Shown: in pieces, positions 48,687-59,006 of the stretch | Position numbering within the stretch: position 1 is the first letter of the stretch | Layout of the letters: every line of letters starts with the position of its first letter | Assembly (NCBI GenBank): GCA_038502055.1 | Contig: JAXRKN010000044.1 | Location: forward strand, 12,173,501-12,237,500 | DNA from: Tanytarsus gracilentus | Taxonomy: Eukaryota > Arthropoda > Insecta > Diptera > Chironomidae | Direction of reading: 5' to 3' | DNA length: 64,000 nucleotides | The notes under the pieces: model-generated | The model's database searches: none | What the model saw: the letters and a program-made list of their open reading frames with translations, nothing else | Told to the model about the DNA's origin: nothing | Position numbers and translations under genes: made by a program

Positions 48687-50684
48687 CTACAATTTAGCTT
48701 TCAAACTCTTATACAAATCTCTTAATTCTCTCCTTAAAATTTTTCCACTTGGATTCTTTGGAATTGCATCAACAAATTTTACTCCACCTCGAAGCCATTT
48801 GGCATTGCTCGCATTTTTCTCAATAAATTCTTTAACTTCTTTTTCCGTTAAATTTTTACCAGGCTGTTTGACTACAAAAGCGAATGGAAGTTCACCAGCT
48901 GCTTCATTAGGGATGCCAATCACACCTGAATCTTGAATCTTAGGATGGGAAAGAAGAAGTGCTTCGAGTTCAGCTGGTGGAACTTGAAAGCCATTATACT
49001 TTATCAATTCTTTAAGTCGATCAACAATAAAAAATTGTTCGTCAGAGTCGTAATATCCAAGATCGCCAGTACGAAGCCATCCGTCTTTATCAATAATTTC
49101 TTTTGTAGCATTTTCATTCTTGATGTAACCTTTCATTATCAAAGTACCCTTAAAACAAAGCTCCCCAACTTTATTTGGTCCTAAAGTTTTTCCATTTTCA
49201 TCAATTACTTTCGCATAAATTCCCTTTACTGGCTGTCCAACAGATCCAGGCTTTGAAATTCCAAAAGTTCCATAAAGTACTCCAAGTGTTGCTTCTGATT
49301 GTCCATAACCTTGTAAAACTATCAAATCATTGTTGAATCTTGCCTTGACTTGATCTTCAGTTTCGCGTGACAAAGGTGCAGCACCACACCACATAATTTT
49401 TAGAGATGATAAATCAAATTTATTGAATAAAGGAGTTTTGGCTAAAAACACTGCAATCGGTGGTGGAACTGAAGTCGAAAGGCATTTGTATTTCTAAAAA
49501 TAATTTGTAAAGTTTTATTTTAATTTTAAATTAGTCAATTTTTAACTTACTTCAATCGTTCTTAAAAACAATTCTGGTTCAAATTTCCAAAGAAAAGCCA
49601 TCGAGAATTCTTGTGAAGTTGTTGCCATTAACATTGACATGAATCCCATTGTGTGGAACCATGGTGTGATGCTAAAAATTAAAAAGGAATTTTTAAATTT
49701 ACAAACGTTATTTTTTTAAATTTCAGTTCAACTTTTCAAACTGAACGGAATTTTTACCTCAATGTTGTAAAAGCTCCGAAAGCTGCTTTTGCAAGGGGAG
49801 TTCTCTCATGATTAATCGTCATGACTGCGATAACATTTCCATGTGAAATTTCACAGCCTTTTGGAAGTCCAGTCGTTCCAGAGCTCATAAAAATTAACGC
49901 TGTTTGCTCAAAAATCTTCACTGGTTTCTGCACAAAGCTTTCAACATCAAAATTTCCTTTCGCGTGTTTATCTAAGAAATTTTTATAAGAAGAAATTTTC
50001 CCGCCACTGTTTTGGACTTCATCGAATGAAATAAGTTTTTCTACATAGCTCAATTTGTCGAGTAGATGGAAATCAACGAGAGAAGAGATGAAAACAAATT
50101 TCGGTTTGGAAATATCGAGTGCATGTCTGAATTCACCTGAAAAATAGAAAATATATCCGTTATTAAAATTTACTGATTTTAAAAATGCAGAACCGTTAAA
50201 AATTTAAAAAATCGAATTAAATTCTATTTCAAGCTCAACTTGACATTTGTTTCAAAACCTCTTAATCAACTTTTATCTCAAGCACCATTATGTATACTCA
50301 CGTTCAGTATATGAAAAATTCAGCGGCGCAATAGTGGCGTTTAGGTATAAAATTCCTAATGACACAGCTACAAATTCAAAACGGTTCTGAGAAATGATCG
50401 CCACTATGTCATTTTGCCGAATGCCGGCATCGTAAAGAGCTTTTGCTGCCTTTAAACTTTCCTCCAGAATTTGTTCAAATGTCCAAATTTCTCCCGTCTC
50501 GCCATTAATCTGATAAGAATCATAAATATTTGAGTGCTTTTGAGTGGTTTTAAATTATTACCAAGCACTCCCGTTTATTTCCTAATTTTAAATATTTAAT
50601 AATAAAGTCTCCAGCTGTTGGATAGTCGAGTGAAAGCTCAAAGTCGCCTCCATAAAAAATATTTGGATCACTTTCAGAACTCAT
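48687..50684 (-). CDS. Luciferase-like / 4-coumarate-CoA ligase-type acyl-CoA synthetase, peroxisomal
   Basis: ANL-superfamily enzyme that activates a fatty or aromatic acid with ATP and CoA. Five exons in phase: 50684-50562, 50509-50302, 50136-49758, 49671-49551, 49493-48687 (545 residues, normal for beetle-luciferase relatives). Motifs: P-loop LIFMSSGTTGLPKG (about residue 195), YGQSEATLGVLYG, the adenylate motif GWLRTGDLGYYD, and the C-terminal catalytic Lys in PKNPSGKILRREL. The protein ends in AKL, a good type 1 peroxisomal targeting signal. Exon joins recover NFSYTEREFRHALDISKPK. Flies have many such paralogues with fatty acyl-CoA synthetase but no luciferase activity; the substrate is not deducible. 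Its start is 330 bp from the divergent Tdp1-like gene. Confidence 0.93.
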
Positions 50685-51014
50685 TATTATTAAAAATTAA
50701 ATTTGTTCAGATAAGAAAAAGAGAAGAAAATTTTACGTCTTAATAAGTGTAAGGTTAAAAAGTGACTAAGAATAAACGAGAGAAAAAATCAAAAACTGAA
50801 TATTGAGAGAATTTCATATGTGTCGTATGATAGTGTTTGTTGGAAATACATACATTTTTTTATATTTATTTCCACAAACAGCTGATGCGATGTACCGTTG
50901 ATGTATTGAATGTTTTGTGGCAATTGAAAAATTTTATCAGAGGAAGTTTAAAGTGATTACACGAAATTAAATAATAATTTGATTCGCTTATTAAAGTTCA
51001 GTATTTTAAGAACG
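50685..51014. promoter_or_regulatory. Shared upstream region of acyl-CoA synthetase and Tdp1-like gene
   Basis: 330 bp between divergent start codons, presumably carrying both promoters. No well-spaced TATA/Inr pair was identified. Confidence 0.4.
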
Positions 51015-51905
51015 ATGGACGCATCACAACCATCGAAATTGCATGTTAAAAGTGAGACCGGTGAAAGTTTAATAAAATTGCCAATTCAAAAGGGAAAAGT
51101 AGCTGAAAAGTTAAAAAATGCCGCTCCCTATAATTTTTTTCTTATAACAGTCATTGAATCAACAGCCACACACACCGATCCGTTATCGATTTCATTTCAA
51201 GAACTTTTTGATCCCTCTCTTGGCGATTTGGAATCAACAGTTCAAATTAGTTGTTGTGTCGATATCGATTGGCTCATGGCAGAGTACACTGAAGCTAAAA
51301 TTGATCATTTACCTCTCTTACTTTTATCCGGAAGTGAAGAAGAAGATTGGCAAGACATTGATAAGAGATTTTCTAATGTCAATGCAATTCAAATATCAGT
51401 TCCATTTCCAACCGGATGCCATCACACAAAATTAATGTTTTTGCTCTACAACGATAAATCAATGCGCGTAGTAGTTTTGACTGCAAATCTTTGTGAAGAG
51501 GGTTGGAATCATCGAACACAAGGACTGTGGATTAGTGATAAACTTCCAGGGCTTACTGATGGTGAAGTTGGTGACAGTATCACAGAATTTCGCACAGAAT
51601 TGCTAAAATATTTAAACGCTTACAAAATAAAAGAGCTTGACCCACTTGTGTCTCGCATTTCAGAAACTGATTTCAGAAGCATTAACGTCTTCTTTGTCTC
51701 GTCAGTGCCTGGTTTGCATGAAACAAGAAATAATGGGAAAAAAGTTGATTGTTTTGTTTTATGGTCAATATTGAGGTTTTTAAGTATAGGCTTTATAGAA
51801 GGAAAAGGGACCGCCACGGCCACATACTGGGATGCGGAGGATGTGTTTGCTTTCTCTTTGTTTCATACTTCGTTCCTTTTCCACGAATTCATTAACGGTC
51901 AATAA
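51015..51905 (+). CDS. Tyrosyl-DNA phosphodiesterase 1-like, N-terminal HKD half only
   Basis: Full-length Tdp1 (Drosophila glaikit) removes 3' adducts from DNA using two HKD motifs. This single-exon frame (296 residues; ATG at 51015, Kozak-like AACGATGG) matches the N-terminal half: APYNFFLITVIES, PLSISFQELFDPSLGDL, VPFPTGCHHTKLMFLLYNDKSMRVVV broken by charged residues, the first HKD (HHTK), and NLCEEGWNHRTQGLW. It then follows the family to VFFVSSVPGLHETRNNGKK. There the usual GHxxL segment is absent, and an unrelated 50-residue end (FIEGKGTATATYWDAEDVF, FSLFHTSFLF) runs to a stop. No second HKD occurs before the next gene at 52063. As read, it cannot form the two-HKD active site, so it is a truncated gene, a pseudogene or a repurposed half-domain. 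Confidence 0.8.
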   Translation: MDASQPSKLHVKSETGESLIKLPIQKGKVAEKLKNAAPYNFFLITVIESTATHTDPLSISFQELFDPSLGDLESTVQISCCVDIDWLMAEYTEAKIDHLPLLLLSGSEEEDWQDIDKRFSNVNAIQISVPFPTGCHHTKLMFLLYNDKSMRVVVLTANLCEEGWNHRTQGLWISDKLPGLTDGEVGDSITEFRTELLKYLNAYKIKELDPLVSRISETDFRSINVFFVSSVPGLHETRNNGKKVDCFVLWSILRFLSIGFIEGKGTATATYWDAEDVFAFSLFHTSFLFHEFINGQ

Positions 51906-52062
51906 AAAAAACAAATTCATAAAATCTCGAGCGTGTGCTGAAGTTTTAAATTCAAAAATAATTTATTGGCTAATGGAAAATTTTTTTTTGTCCTGAGTGC
52001 AATAATTTTTCCATCTAAGCAATCATCGCTTTGCTCATAAATTTTTAAAAATTTGGCACATT

Positions 52063-52593
52063 ATGCCTAATCAAAATTTAATTCTTGACTCGACGGTTTA
52101 TAATGATGATTTGACAGCGATCGACGAACTTAATAAAAATGCATCGATAAGTCCTGGAATTCCTCGCTCTCAACTTTTGCTCACAACCCTTACAACAACT
52201 TTTATGATGGCAAACGAAAATGTTTTGCCTGCTGAATATTATCAACTCACTAGAGCTTATTTGGAAACGATTAAAAATGAAGATGGAACTTCTTTACCCA
52301 ATATTTCGTCACTCTTGAAATTCATTGATATTTTCGAGGAACGTCATAATATCAAAGATGAAATGCAAAAGACAGTAATTGGAATTGAGGAAAATATCGA
52401 TTTGGATGATTTAAATGTAGAGCCGTTATTCAACAGTACAGCTCAGAATCAAGAAAACCCATCAAATTATGAGTCTCAACGAGCACAAGACCAAACTCGA
52501 GAAGATCGCCAACAACCACCGGAAAATCAAGAAGCACATGAAACGCAACGAGAAGAAGCAAGAACTCCCTCAAATGGATTTCGGAATGAATAA
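52063..52593 (+). CDS. Unrecognised single-exon protein, 176 aa
   Basis: Not recognised. A clean ATG-to-stop frame begins MPNQNLILDSTVYNDDL. The first 125 residues look globular and helical (PRSQLLLTTLTTTFMMAN, PAEYYQLTRAYLETI, LPNISSLLKFIDIFEERHNI). The last 45 are low-complexity, rich in Gln/Glu/Arg/Asn. It lies 157 bp downstream of the Tdp1-like frame, with its own leader, and converges on Patsas. Codon use and length support a real gene; no signal peptide or membrane segment. Function unknown. Confidence 0.6.
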   Translation: MPNQNLILDSTVYNDDLTAIDELNKNASISPGIPRSQLLLTTLTTTFMMANENVLPAEYYQLTRAYLETIKNEDGTSLPNISSLLKFIDIFEERHNIKDEMQKTVIGIEENIDLDDLNVEPLFNSTAQNQENPSNYESQRAQDQTREDRQQPPENQEAHETQREEARTPSNGFRNE

Positions 52594-52970
52594 AAAATAA
52601 TAAATTTTTCCTTGATAGCGACAAAAAAATTATTTTTTTACTCCTAGTTTTAAAAAAAGTCCAAATGAGTTAGAAATTTGCAGCATCTTCAAGTGCAAAA
52701 TTAAAAGAGATATTTTGAAGCTTTTAAAGCGATAGATTTTATTATTCCTAAATTCAACGATTTTTTTATAAAATTTTCATAGCTAGTGATAAGATAAAAC
52801 TTTAACTAACACTCATCGTCCATCACAATGTTTTCTCGAGAAAAAAATGATTTAATAAATGCTGTAAAATTGTGCAGTAGAAAATCGAAGTTTTTTTTCG
52901 GCTAGAATTTTTATTCGGAACAAATTGTCGATCTCGATGATCGGAGCGAATGGAGGGATTGAAGCGATTT
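52594..52970. other. Convergent 3' region
   Basis: 377 bp between the 3' ends of the 176-aa gene and the DHHC gene; it should hold both polyadenylation sites (AATAAA-like words near 52588-52600). No gene seen. Confidence 0.4.
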
Positions 52971-54800
52971 TCATAGTTGCTCGTCTAGAAACATATCGTC
53001 AATATCAACTGATGGCCGCATGAGGAAAAACTCAACAAGATTCATGATGATGCCGCGTGAAAATCGGTTGCTATAGCGGCCACGCTTATCACGCAAGTAG
53101 TGATATCGTTTGTAGTTAAACATTTCGTTGGTCGTGAGGTTCATACATGCGTGTAAAATCTAAGGGGAAAAAATCAAAGTTATAAAATTTAATCTGAAAA
53201 AATAACATTTAAACTTTGCTTACCGATGTGCAAGTCAAAATCCATCCCAGTCCGCAAAAGAAAAATGCCTCTAAAAGTCCCAAAATATATAACATGGTGA
53301 ATCCTTCAATCATTACACAATAGCAAGCGAAATAAATCGTGAATGAGCAGTTGATGGCAATTGAGAGGACAAAAAGGAAAAACCAAACTCGATTTTTGAG
53401 TCCTACGCAGTTATATATAAATGGACAGTGATGATCGAGTGATTGCACACATCTATTACAAATTCGGCAATGTTTTGCTCGTAGTGGACGCAAACATCGG
53501 CAGCTATGACATAATCTTGATAAAATCGCGTTGCATGATCGTTTCTTCCATTTATCAAAGTATGGAATTTGTTTAATTGCTTGAAAGTATGAATCAGAAT
53601 TGGTCGGAATGAAGCCGGGATTGCGTCGATTTGCGATAATCCAACTGACCCACATTAGAATGTTGTACATGATAAAGACATAGTGGCATCGTCGCAGTGA
53701 ATTCCAAGTAAGCGGAATGCATCGAATAACATACATTGGATACCCCCAAAGTAATACAGACACTAAGAACAGAAAAAGTGGCCCTTTCGAGTTTCCAGCA
53801 CCTCCAAAAAGCCATCCCCAAATTTCACGAAACGCGGGAAAAATCCGCGACTTTTTCTTCATCTCATTCTGAAGTAATTTTACAATCTCATAGTGCCGAT
53901 GACTTTGTGCGAGCATCAAAGGCGTTTTTTCATTTTTATCCTTGGGTTGCAAGTCTAAATTGCGCTTTTGGCAAAGCAACTTGACGGAGAGTAAATTTCC
54001 AGATAAGCAAGATAGGTGCAACGGAGTCGATCCAAAATTATCAGTTTTTTGTAAATCAACACCAGAGTTAATAAGAATTTGAATTATCTCAAAATGTCCT
54101 TTATACGATGCCCAGTGAATAGCCTAAAAGAGAATTTAAAGTAAAAAAGTTTTATTTTATAAAAAAATTATAAACTTACCGCATCACCATTGATGTCAGT
54201 TAAATGATGTTGAGCGCTCATACCGAGCAGATAACAAACCGTGATAGTTTTTCCATACATCGCTGCAGTCATAAGCGGAGTCAAGCCCTTAAAATCAGCT
54301 GTGTTAACATTAACGACTCCAGTCTGAAGAAGCAATTGAATGATGGCCGTATGACCTTTTCGTGCTGCCCAGTGAATCGGATGTGGACCTTGGATTCCAA
54401 GACATGGCAAATCAATTGGCGCATTTTTTTCAATCAAATAGCGAAGCAATTCAGCACTACCATCAAGACACACCCAATGTGCAATTGTGTAACCGTGTTT
54501 GTCGCGTGAACTTAAAATTTCTGATCCAAGTTTGTCGACTAAATTTTCAACCTCATTAATTTCACCACTTTTAAAGCACTCAAAAATATCCAAATCTTCA
54601 TCATCCATCGGATTTCGGAATAAAAGCATTTCTGACCCAGCGGATTCAGTTAAAATGTTGGAGTCAGTCGAAGTGATTTCTTGCTGGTCATTTTCCTCAT
54701 TCATGCCACATGATAGAGTATTTAAATCTAATTCCCAAACTGTTCTGCCCGTTGGTTGCAATGTCTGCGGAAAAACTCGACTACTTCGAAGTTCTGTCAT
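52971..54800 (-). CDS. Patsas: Ankyrin-repeat DHHC palmitoyltransferase (Patsas orthologue)
   Basis: S-palmitoyltransferase of Golgi or vesicle membranes. Three exons in phase: 54800-54180, 54123-53224, 53159-52971 (569 residues). The acidic N-terminus is followed by about five to six ankyrin repeats (DKHGYTIAHWVCLDGSAELL, HPIHWAARKGHTAIIQLLL, KGLTPLMTAAMYGKT, AAIHWASYKGHFEII, STPLHLSCLSGNLLSV). Then come two membrane helices (PLFLFLVSVLLWGYPMYVI, YVFIMYNILMWVSWII), the Cys-rich DHHC domain (CHSCRCLRPLRAKHCRICNR, SLDHHCPFIYNCVG with DHHC intact) and two more helices. The end is HYLRDKRGRYSNRFSRGI. The unusually long N-terminus before the ankyrins and the overall order match Patsas better than Hip14. 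Confidence 0.9.
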
Positions 54801-55457
54801 GTTTCTCTCCAGCTTGATTAGTTTAATTAAAAGTTAAAGATGAAAATTGTGCGATTTATCGCTGATAATTGGAAAAGTTTTGGGAGAAATTTGGAAATTT
54901 CTCAAAAGCACTAAAAATATTTTCACAAAGGAGAAAATCAATTTATTGATATTTTGAGTATAGCTTTGAGCATGCGCGAGTTCTGAATGTGTTGGTGAAA
55001 ATTTAAAAAACATGTGCGTTTGGGACGTCGTTGAAGATTTACTAGAGCAAATATATTTTTTCGTAGGAATTTTATTTATAACATTGCGATTGTTTGATCA
55101 TTCGAGTAACATGCTCCTTAAATGAGCAAAAGTTTAAAAATTTAACGAAAGCTTTTTAAATTCAAATTAAAAAAACTTTAAAAAAATCTAATCAAATTTA
55201 AATTGAGCTTTTAAACTTTGCAACAAATTGAATAAAATGGCATCAAAAGTTCTTTTGAACACTTTAGTTTTTTCATTCAATAATCTCCTTCATAATCATT
55301 TTCGAGTTCATTGCATGTATCGTTTCACATTAATCTCAAACTCTTAATAATCGCTTTTACATTAAGGTCACATACTCACATACTGAAGTCTCAACGCGTC
55401 TCAATTAATAAATCAGTCTTTGTTCTTTCTTCTTTGCATTCAGTTCAATTTCGTAAA
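54801..55457. other. Divergent upstream region of Patsas and GPCR-1
   Basis: About 650 bp, no gene. CATTCAGTTCAATTTCG at 55437-55453, directly before the GPCR-1 ATG, has an initiator-like TCAGT, so that leader could be very short. No TATA box at the right distance. Confidence 0.4.
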
Positions 55458-56402
55458 ATGAACATGAATGAAACTAGAGATGAATTTTTCTTCGAGTATT
55501 TTGCGAATAGACCTACTTGGTTCACAATTTATCTAATTTTAACTCTTGTAATTTGCACTATTGGAGTTTTTTTAAACCTTTTGATAATTCTTGTGAAATT
55601 CAAGAGAAGTTTTAATGGTTTAGAGATTCTCACCGTCAACATGGCAATGACTCAAATTTTCGTTGCCCTTGCGAGTGTTATTTTTCTTGTCGACGAAATT
55701 AATTACAAACTCACTCATCATTCATGGTGCAAAATGAAATTTTATTCATACACTTTCTCAACGCCCACAATGGCTTATTCGTGTTTTGCAACTTTAATTG
55801 TGTCACTTTGTGCAACGAATTTTAAGAAAATTTATGGAGCTATTCCAGTGATTTTTGTTTGGATTCTTGGAATTGCAATAGCATATCCATACGTCAATAT
55901 AATTCTGTTTGAGGTTCCCATTACGAATGGAACTAAATTAATCTGTGTGTTGAGATTTGAAACAATTGAAGAAGTGAAAATTCATCGAACAATTTTGACA
56001 ACTGTTGAATATTTCCTTCCATTGTCTCTAATAGTGATAACTTCAATTATCGCTATAATTTATAAAAGGGAAGAAATTAGCAAAAGGACTTTTATCGTCT
56101 ATCCAATTATTTTGGGATTTTACTTCATCATTGCATGCTTTTACATCTCTACAGTGGATTTCGTTTACTTCTTTGTGGGCATTCAAATTAAAATGTGGCT
56201 TTACACCACATCAAAACTTTTATTTTCATCAATTGCAATCGTCAATGCTTTCACGTACTTCTGGATTGATCAAAACTTCTACTCGAGATGCTTGCAATTT
56301 TTGAGATTAGACAGAGGGAAGTCAGTGATTTCTTACGTTAATGTACATAATGACAGAGATGATGATGACGATGTGGCAAATGTGTGTTTTGAACAAATTT
56401 AA
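55458..56402 (+). CDS. Divergent rhodopsin-family 7TM receptor (GPCR-1)
   Basis: Single-exon frame of 314 residues starting MNMNETRDEFFFEYFANRP. Seven hydrophobic helices can be counted: WFTIYLILTLVICTIGVFL, ILTVNMAMTQIFVALASVI, FSTPTMAYSCFATLIVSL, IPVIFVWILGIAIAYPYV, VEYFLPLSLIVITSIIAII, IVYPIILGFYFIIACFYI and LLFSSIAIVNAFTYFWI. The class-A disulfide pair is present (SWCKMK before TM3 and LICVLRF in loop 2), but hallmark residues are altered: no Asp in TM2 (NMAMTQ), CATNFKK in place of DRY, no CWxP, and NAFTYF for NPxxY. The cytoplasmic tail is acidic (NDRDDDDDV). It is a tandem paralogue of the gene at 56929. Ligand unknown; an orphan receptor of class-A origin. Confidence 0.75.
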   Translation: MNMNETRDEFFFEYFANRPTWFTIYLILTLVICTIGVFLNLLIILVKFKRSFNGLEILTVNMAMTQIFVALASVIFLVDEINYKLTHHSWCKMKFYSYTFSTPTMAYSCFATLIVSLCATNFKKIYGAIPVIFVWILGIAIAYPYVNIILFEVPITNGTKLICVLRFETIEEVKIHRTILTTVEYFLPLSLIVITSIIAIIYKREEISKRTFIVYPIILGFYFIIACFYISTVDFVYFFVGIQIKMWLYTTSKLLFSSIAIVNAFTYFWIDQNFYSRCLQFLRLDRGKSVISYVNVHNDRDDDDDVANVCFEQI

Positions 56403-56928
56403 AATTAAAAACCTATATTCATTTAATTTTTTATAAATTAGCAAGTTTAATTAATAATTTTCCAGATTGCAATTTTAGTGACTTTATTAATCCTGACCTG
56501 AAAAAGTCCAATCTAATAATTTGTATTTTATGATGTGTCTGAGCAAAATAATTATATCAAGCTCTAATATTGATAATAAAAGCAATATCAATAGTGTAAA
56601 TATTCGAGCAGCAATCAAATTGTTTAAATAAATGAATTAGAAATTATTTGTAACATCTTTTAATTTTGCGACTATTTAATCGTTGCATTTAAAATTGAAT
56701 TTAAAAGAATTAAAATTTCATTTTGTAATTGACGTAATTTTTTTGAAAGCAGTAAAATACATTTGTATATTTTTTTGATAACGTTAAAATGAAATGTTAC
56801 TGAATATTAAATCAGTTGAATTTTTTCCTCTCAGTCGTTATTCATCGCTTAATCTTGTAGGAAGTGAAGGTTCTAGAGAAATTGAAAAATAAAAAAATCA
56901 ATTAAATTTTAAAAGTATTCAATTTGAA
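56403..56928. other. Spacer between the two GPCR genes
   Basis: 526 bp. A TTTGTATATTTTTTTG stretch near 56763 may serve as a weak TATA-like element, and CTCAGTCGTTATTC near 56832-56845 is a good TCAGTC initiator word about 90 bases upstream of the second ATG. No coding content. Confidence 0.35.
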
Positions 56929-57858
56929 ATGGATTTAAATTATGAAGAAAAACTTCATGAATATTTTACAAATCGACCCGTTGGATTCGTGATATATTTC
57001 ACATTATCGACTATGGTCTCAACACTCGGAATCTTCGGCAATTTTATGCTGATTTACACAAAACTCAGAAGATTTTCATTTCTCAGTGGACTTGATTTTC
57101 TGACAATCAACTTGGCGTTTGCAATCACGTCGGGAACTTCAATTTTTGTAATTTTACTCACTGAAGAAATGTTTCATGAGTTCACTAATGAAGGATCCTG
57201 CAACACAATCTGGATTCTTCAAGGATTTTCACAAACATCAATTGCATTTTCAACCGCCGCTCTCATAATTGCATCAAAATTCTTTTCAAAACTGTCTCGA
57301 AGAAATGCAGCGATAATAATTTTTATCATATTTAGTGCAGCAATTTTGGATGCCTATCCATTTTTCAATTTTGAAATTATTCCACTGAAAATGAGAAATG
57401 GAAAATCTAGAAATGTTTGTCATCTTTCAATTGAAAGCCTTGAAGATTATTTTTCATATCTTAGACATTCAACATTTATGGTGGTTTTAGAATTTGTCCT
57501 GCCAGCTGTTTTACTGATAATCACTTCCTGCCTGGCATTTTTGTGGAGAAAGCGGGATTCATCAACAAATAAAATTATTTTTACATATTCGTTGACGATT
57601 GCAATTTATTACATGACGGTTAACACGCCACTGGTCATCAATCGTTTTTTAGCAGTCAGACAAATAGGTCAAATGAATTTGGACTTTCGACACATCTTTA
57701 GATTTCTTGTTAACTTGACCGTTTTAGTAAATCCAGTGATTTATGGATACTTTGATGACTTTTTTATAAAGGAAGTTTGGCGTATTTTAACATTCACCGA
57801 TGCTGTTAATAACGTTCAATATGAGCATCATGTAGACAAAGAAATCGAAGATGCGTAA
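56929..57858 (+). CDS. Divergent rhodopsin-family 7TM receptor (GPCR-2)
   Basis: Single-exon frame of 309 residues (MDLNYEEKLHEYFTNRPVGF), paralogous to GPCR-1: the shared pattern is EYF-NRP, a TM1 ending with an N-containing GNFMLIYTKL, and DFLTINLAFA in TM2. The conserved cysteines are in GSCNTIW and NVCHLS. DRY is replaced by IASKFF and CWxP is missing, but TM7 keeps NPVIYGYF (NPxxY). The tail is short (TDAVNNVQYEHHVDKEIEDA). AATAAA is at 57883-57888. Intronless structure and tandem placement suggest local duplication, possibly from a retrocopy. Confidence 0.75.
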   Translation: MDLNYEEKLHEYFTNRPVGFVIYFTLSTMVSTLGIFGNFMLIYTKLRRFSFLSGLDFLTINLAFAITSGTSIFVILLTEEMFHEFTNEGSCNTIWILQGFSQTSIAFSTAALIIASKFFSKLSRRNAAIIIFIIFSAAILDAYPFFNFEIIPLKMRNGKSRNVCHLSIESLEDYFSYLRHSTFMVVLEFVLPAVLLIITSCLAFLWRKRDSSTNKIIFTYSLTIAIYYMTVNTPLVINRFLAVRQIGQMNLDFRHIFRFLVNLTVLVNPVIYGYFDDFFIKEVWRILTFTDAVNNVQYEHHVDKEIEDA

Positions 57859-59006
57859 AATAATAGTTTTAAGTTTTTGACAAATAAAGCAATTTTTATT
57901 ATGTACAATTTCTTATTTTCTAAAATGTAAGATTAAATATCACGAGTAATTCTTTTTTTTAGATTTTGAACATTGCCTGAACAAAACATCGAGTCTTGTA
58001 ATACAATTTAAATAATTTTCTAAAATTTCATGATGCAGCAAGCGAATTTTAAAAATATTTTTGTAATTTTTAATTTTGGCAACACGCTTCGACTCACATT
58101 TATTAATAGAATTTGAAAAATAATTTAAAGTTTTTGAGGTAAACACTTTTTAGCAGTCTAATCGCAGAGGCATTTCAATGAAACATCAATGTTTTACGGA
58201 CAAAATTTTATGTTAAGTTTATAAGATAATCAATTAATCACCATGGACATAAAATTTTTTAATTTTCTGCATAAACATTTAGAGTGGATTTTTTTAGAAA
58301 TTTATCAAGATGAAATTTAACAGTTTTAAACATATAAACATCATTAAAACTTATTTAGTTGACCAAATTTGTTATTTTTGCATCATTTTGGAAAAATTTC
58401 TTTTTTTTTGGGTTTTCTCAGCTCCTTTCAATTTTAATGCTTTTTACTATTTTTTTTTTAAATGATGGATTAAAATTTTAAAAATGTTGATAGATTAATT
58501 ACATATTAAAGTTAATTAAGTACTTTTTAATTTTTTCATACTTTCATCTTTATACTCAATAATTGAGCTAGATTACGGATACGTTCCTCGATTCAGAACA
58601 TTTTACTACGTACGTTTAATTTTAATAAATTAAGTATATACTGATTAATGTAATTGTTGGCAGAAAAGTGATAGTAATTATGAGGGTTAAATTTTTCTCA
58701 TTTTGACACATGAATTTTTAGGTTTAATATTTAAATTTTTACAGTTTAATTAAATATTTTCAAAACTATTGATTTTAAAAATTTCAACGGAAATTTAAAT
58801 TTTCTGAAATTTTTTAAATGATATTCAAAACATTTTTTAATGAAGTTTTTTTTTGTAAACATCCAAGTAATTTTTTCTTTTCAAACTTTCAATTTCACAT
58901 CCCTAGAGTCTTGGCGTACTTTTTACTTCGTCAAAATATTTGCTCATTCAAAAAAAAATTAGCTTACTTTTTTCGGACCTCAAATGTTTACATTTAAAGC
59001 CTTTCC
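57859..59006. other. Convergent intergenic region (1.1 kb)
   Basis: AT-rich sequence between the 3' ends of GPCR-2 and the activin-type gene. Only short, composition-driven open frames. Confidence 0.5.

Noticed and set aside
50979..51014. Upstream start at 50979 for the Tdp1-like gene
   Set aside because: The codon there is TTG; the first ATG in frame is at 51015.
55311..55457. Extended N-terminus of GPCR-1
   Set aside because: It opens with a non-ATG codon; the extension would place an odd hydrophobic segment before the conserved EYFANRP start shared with GPCR-2.
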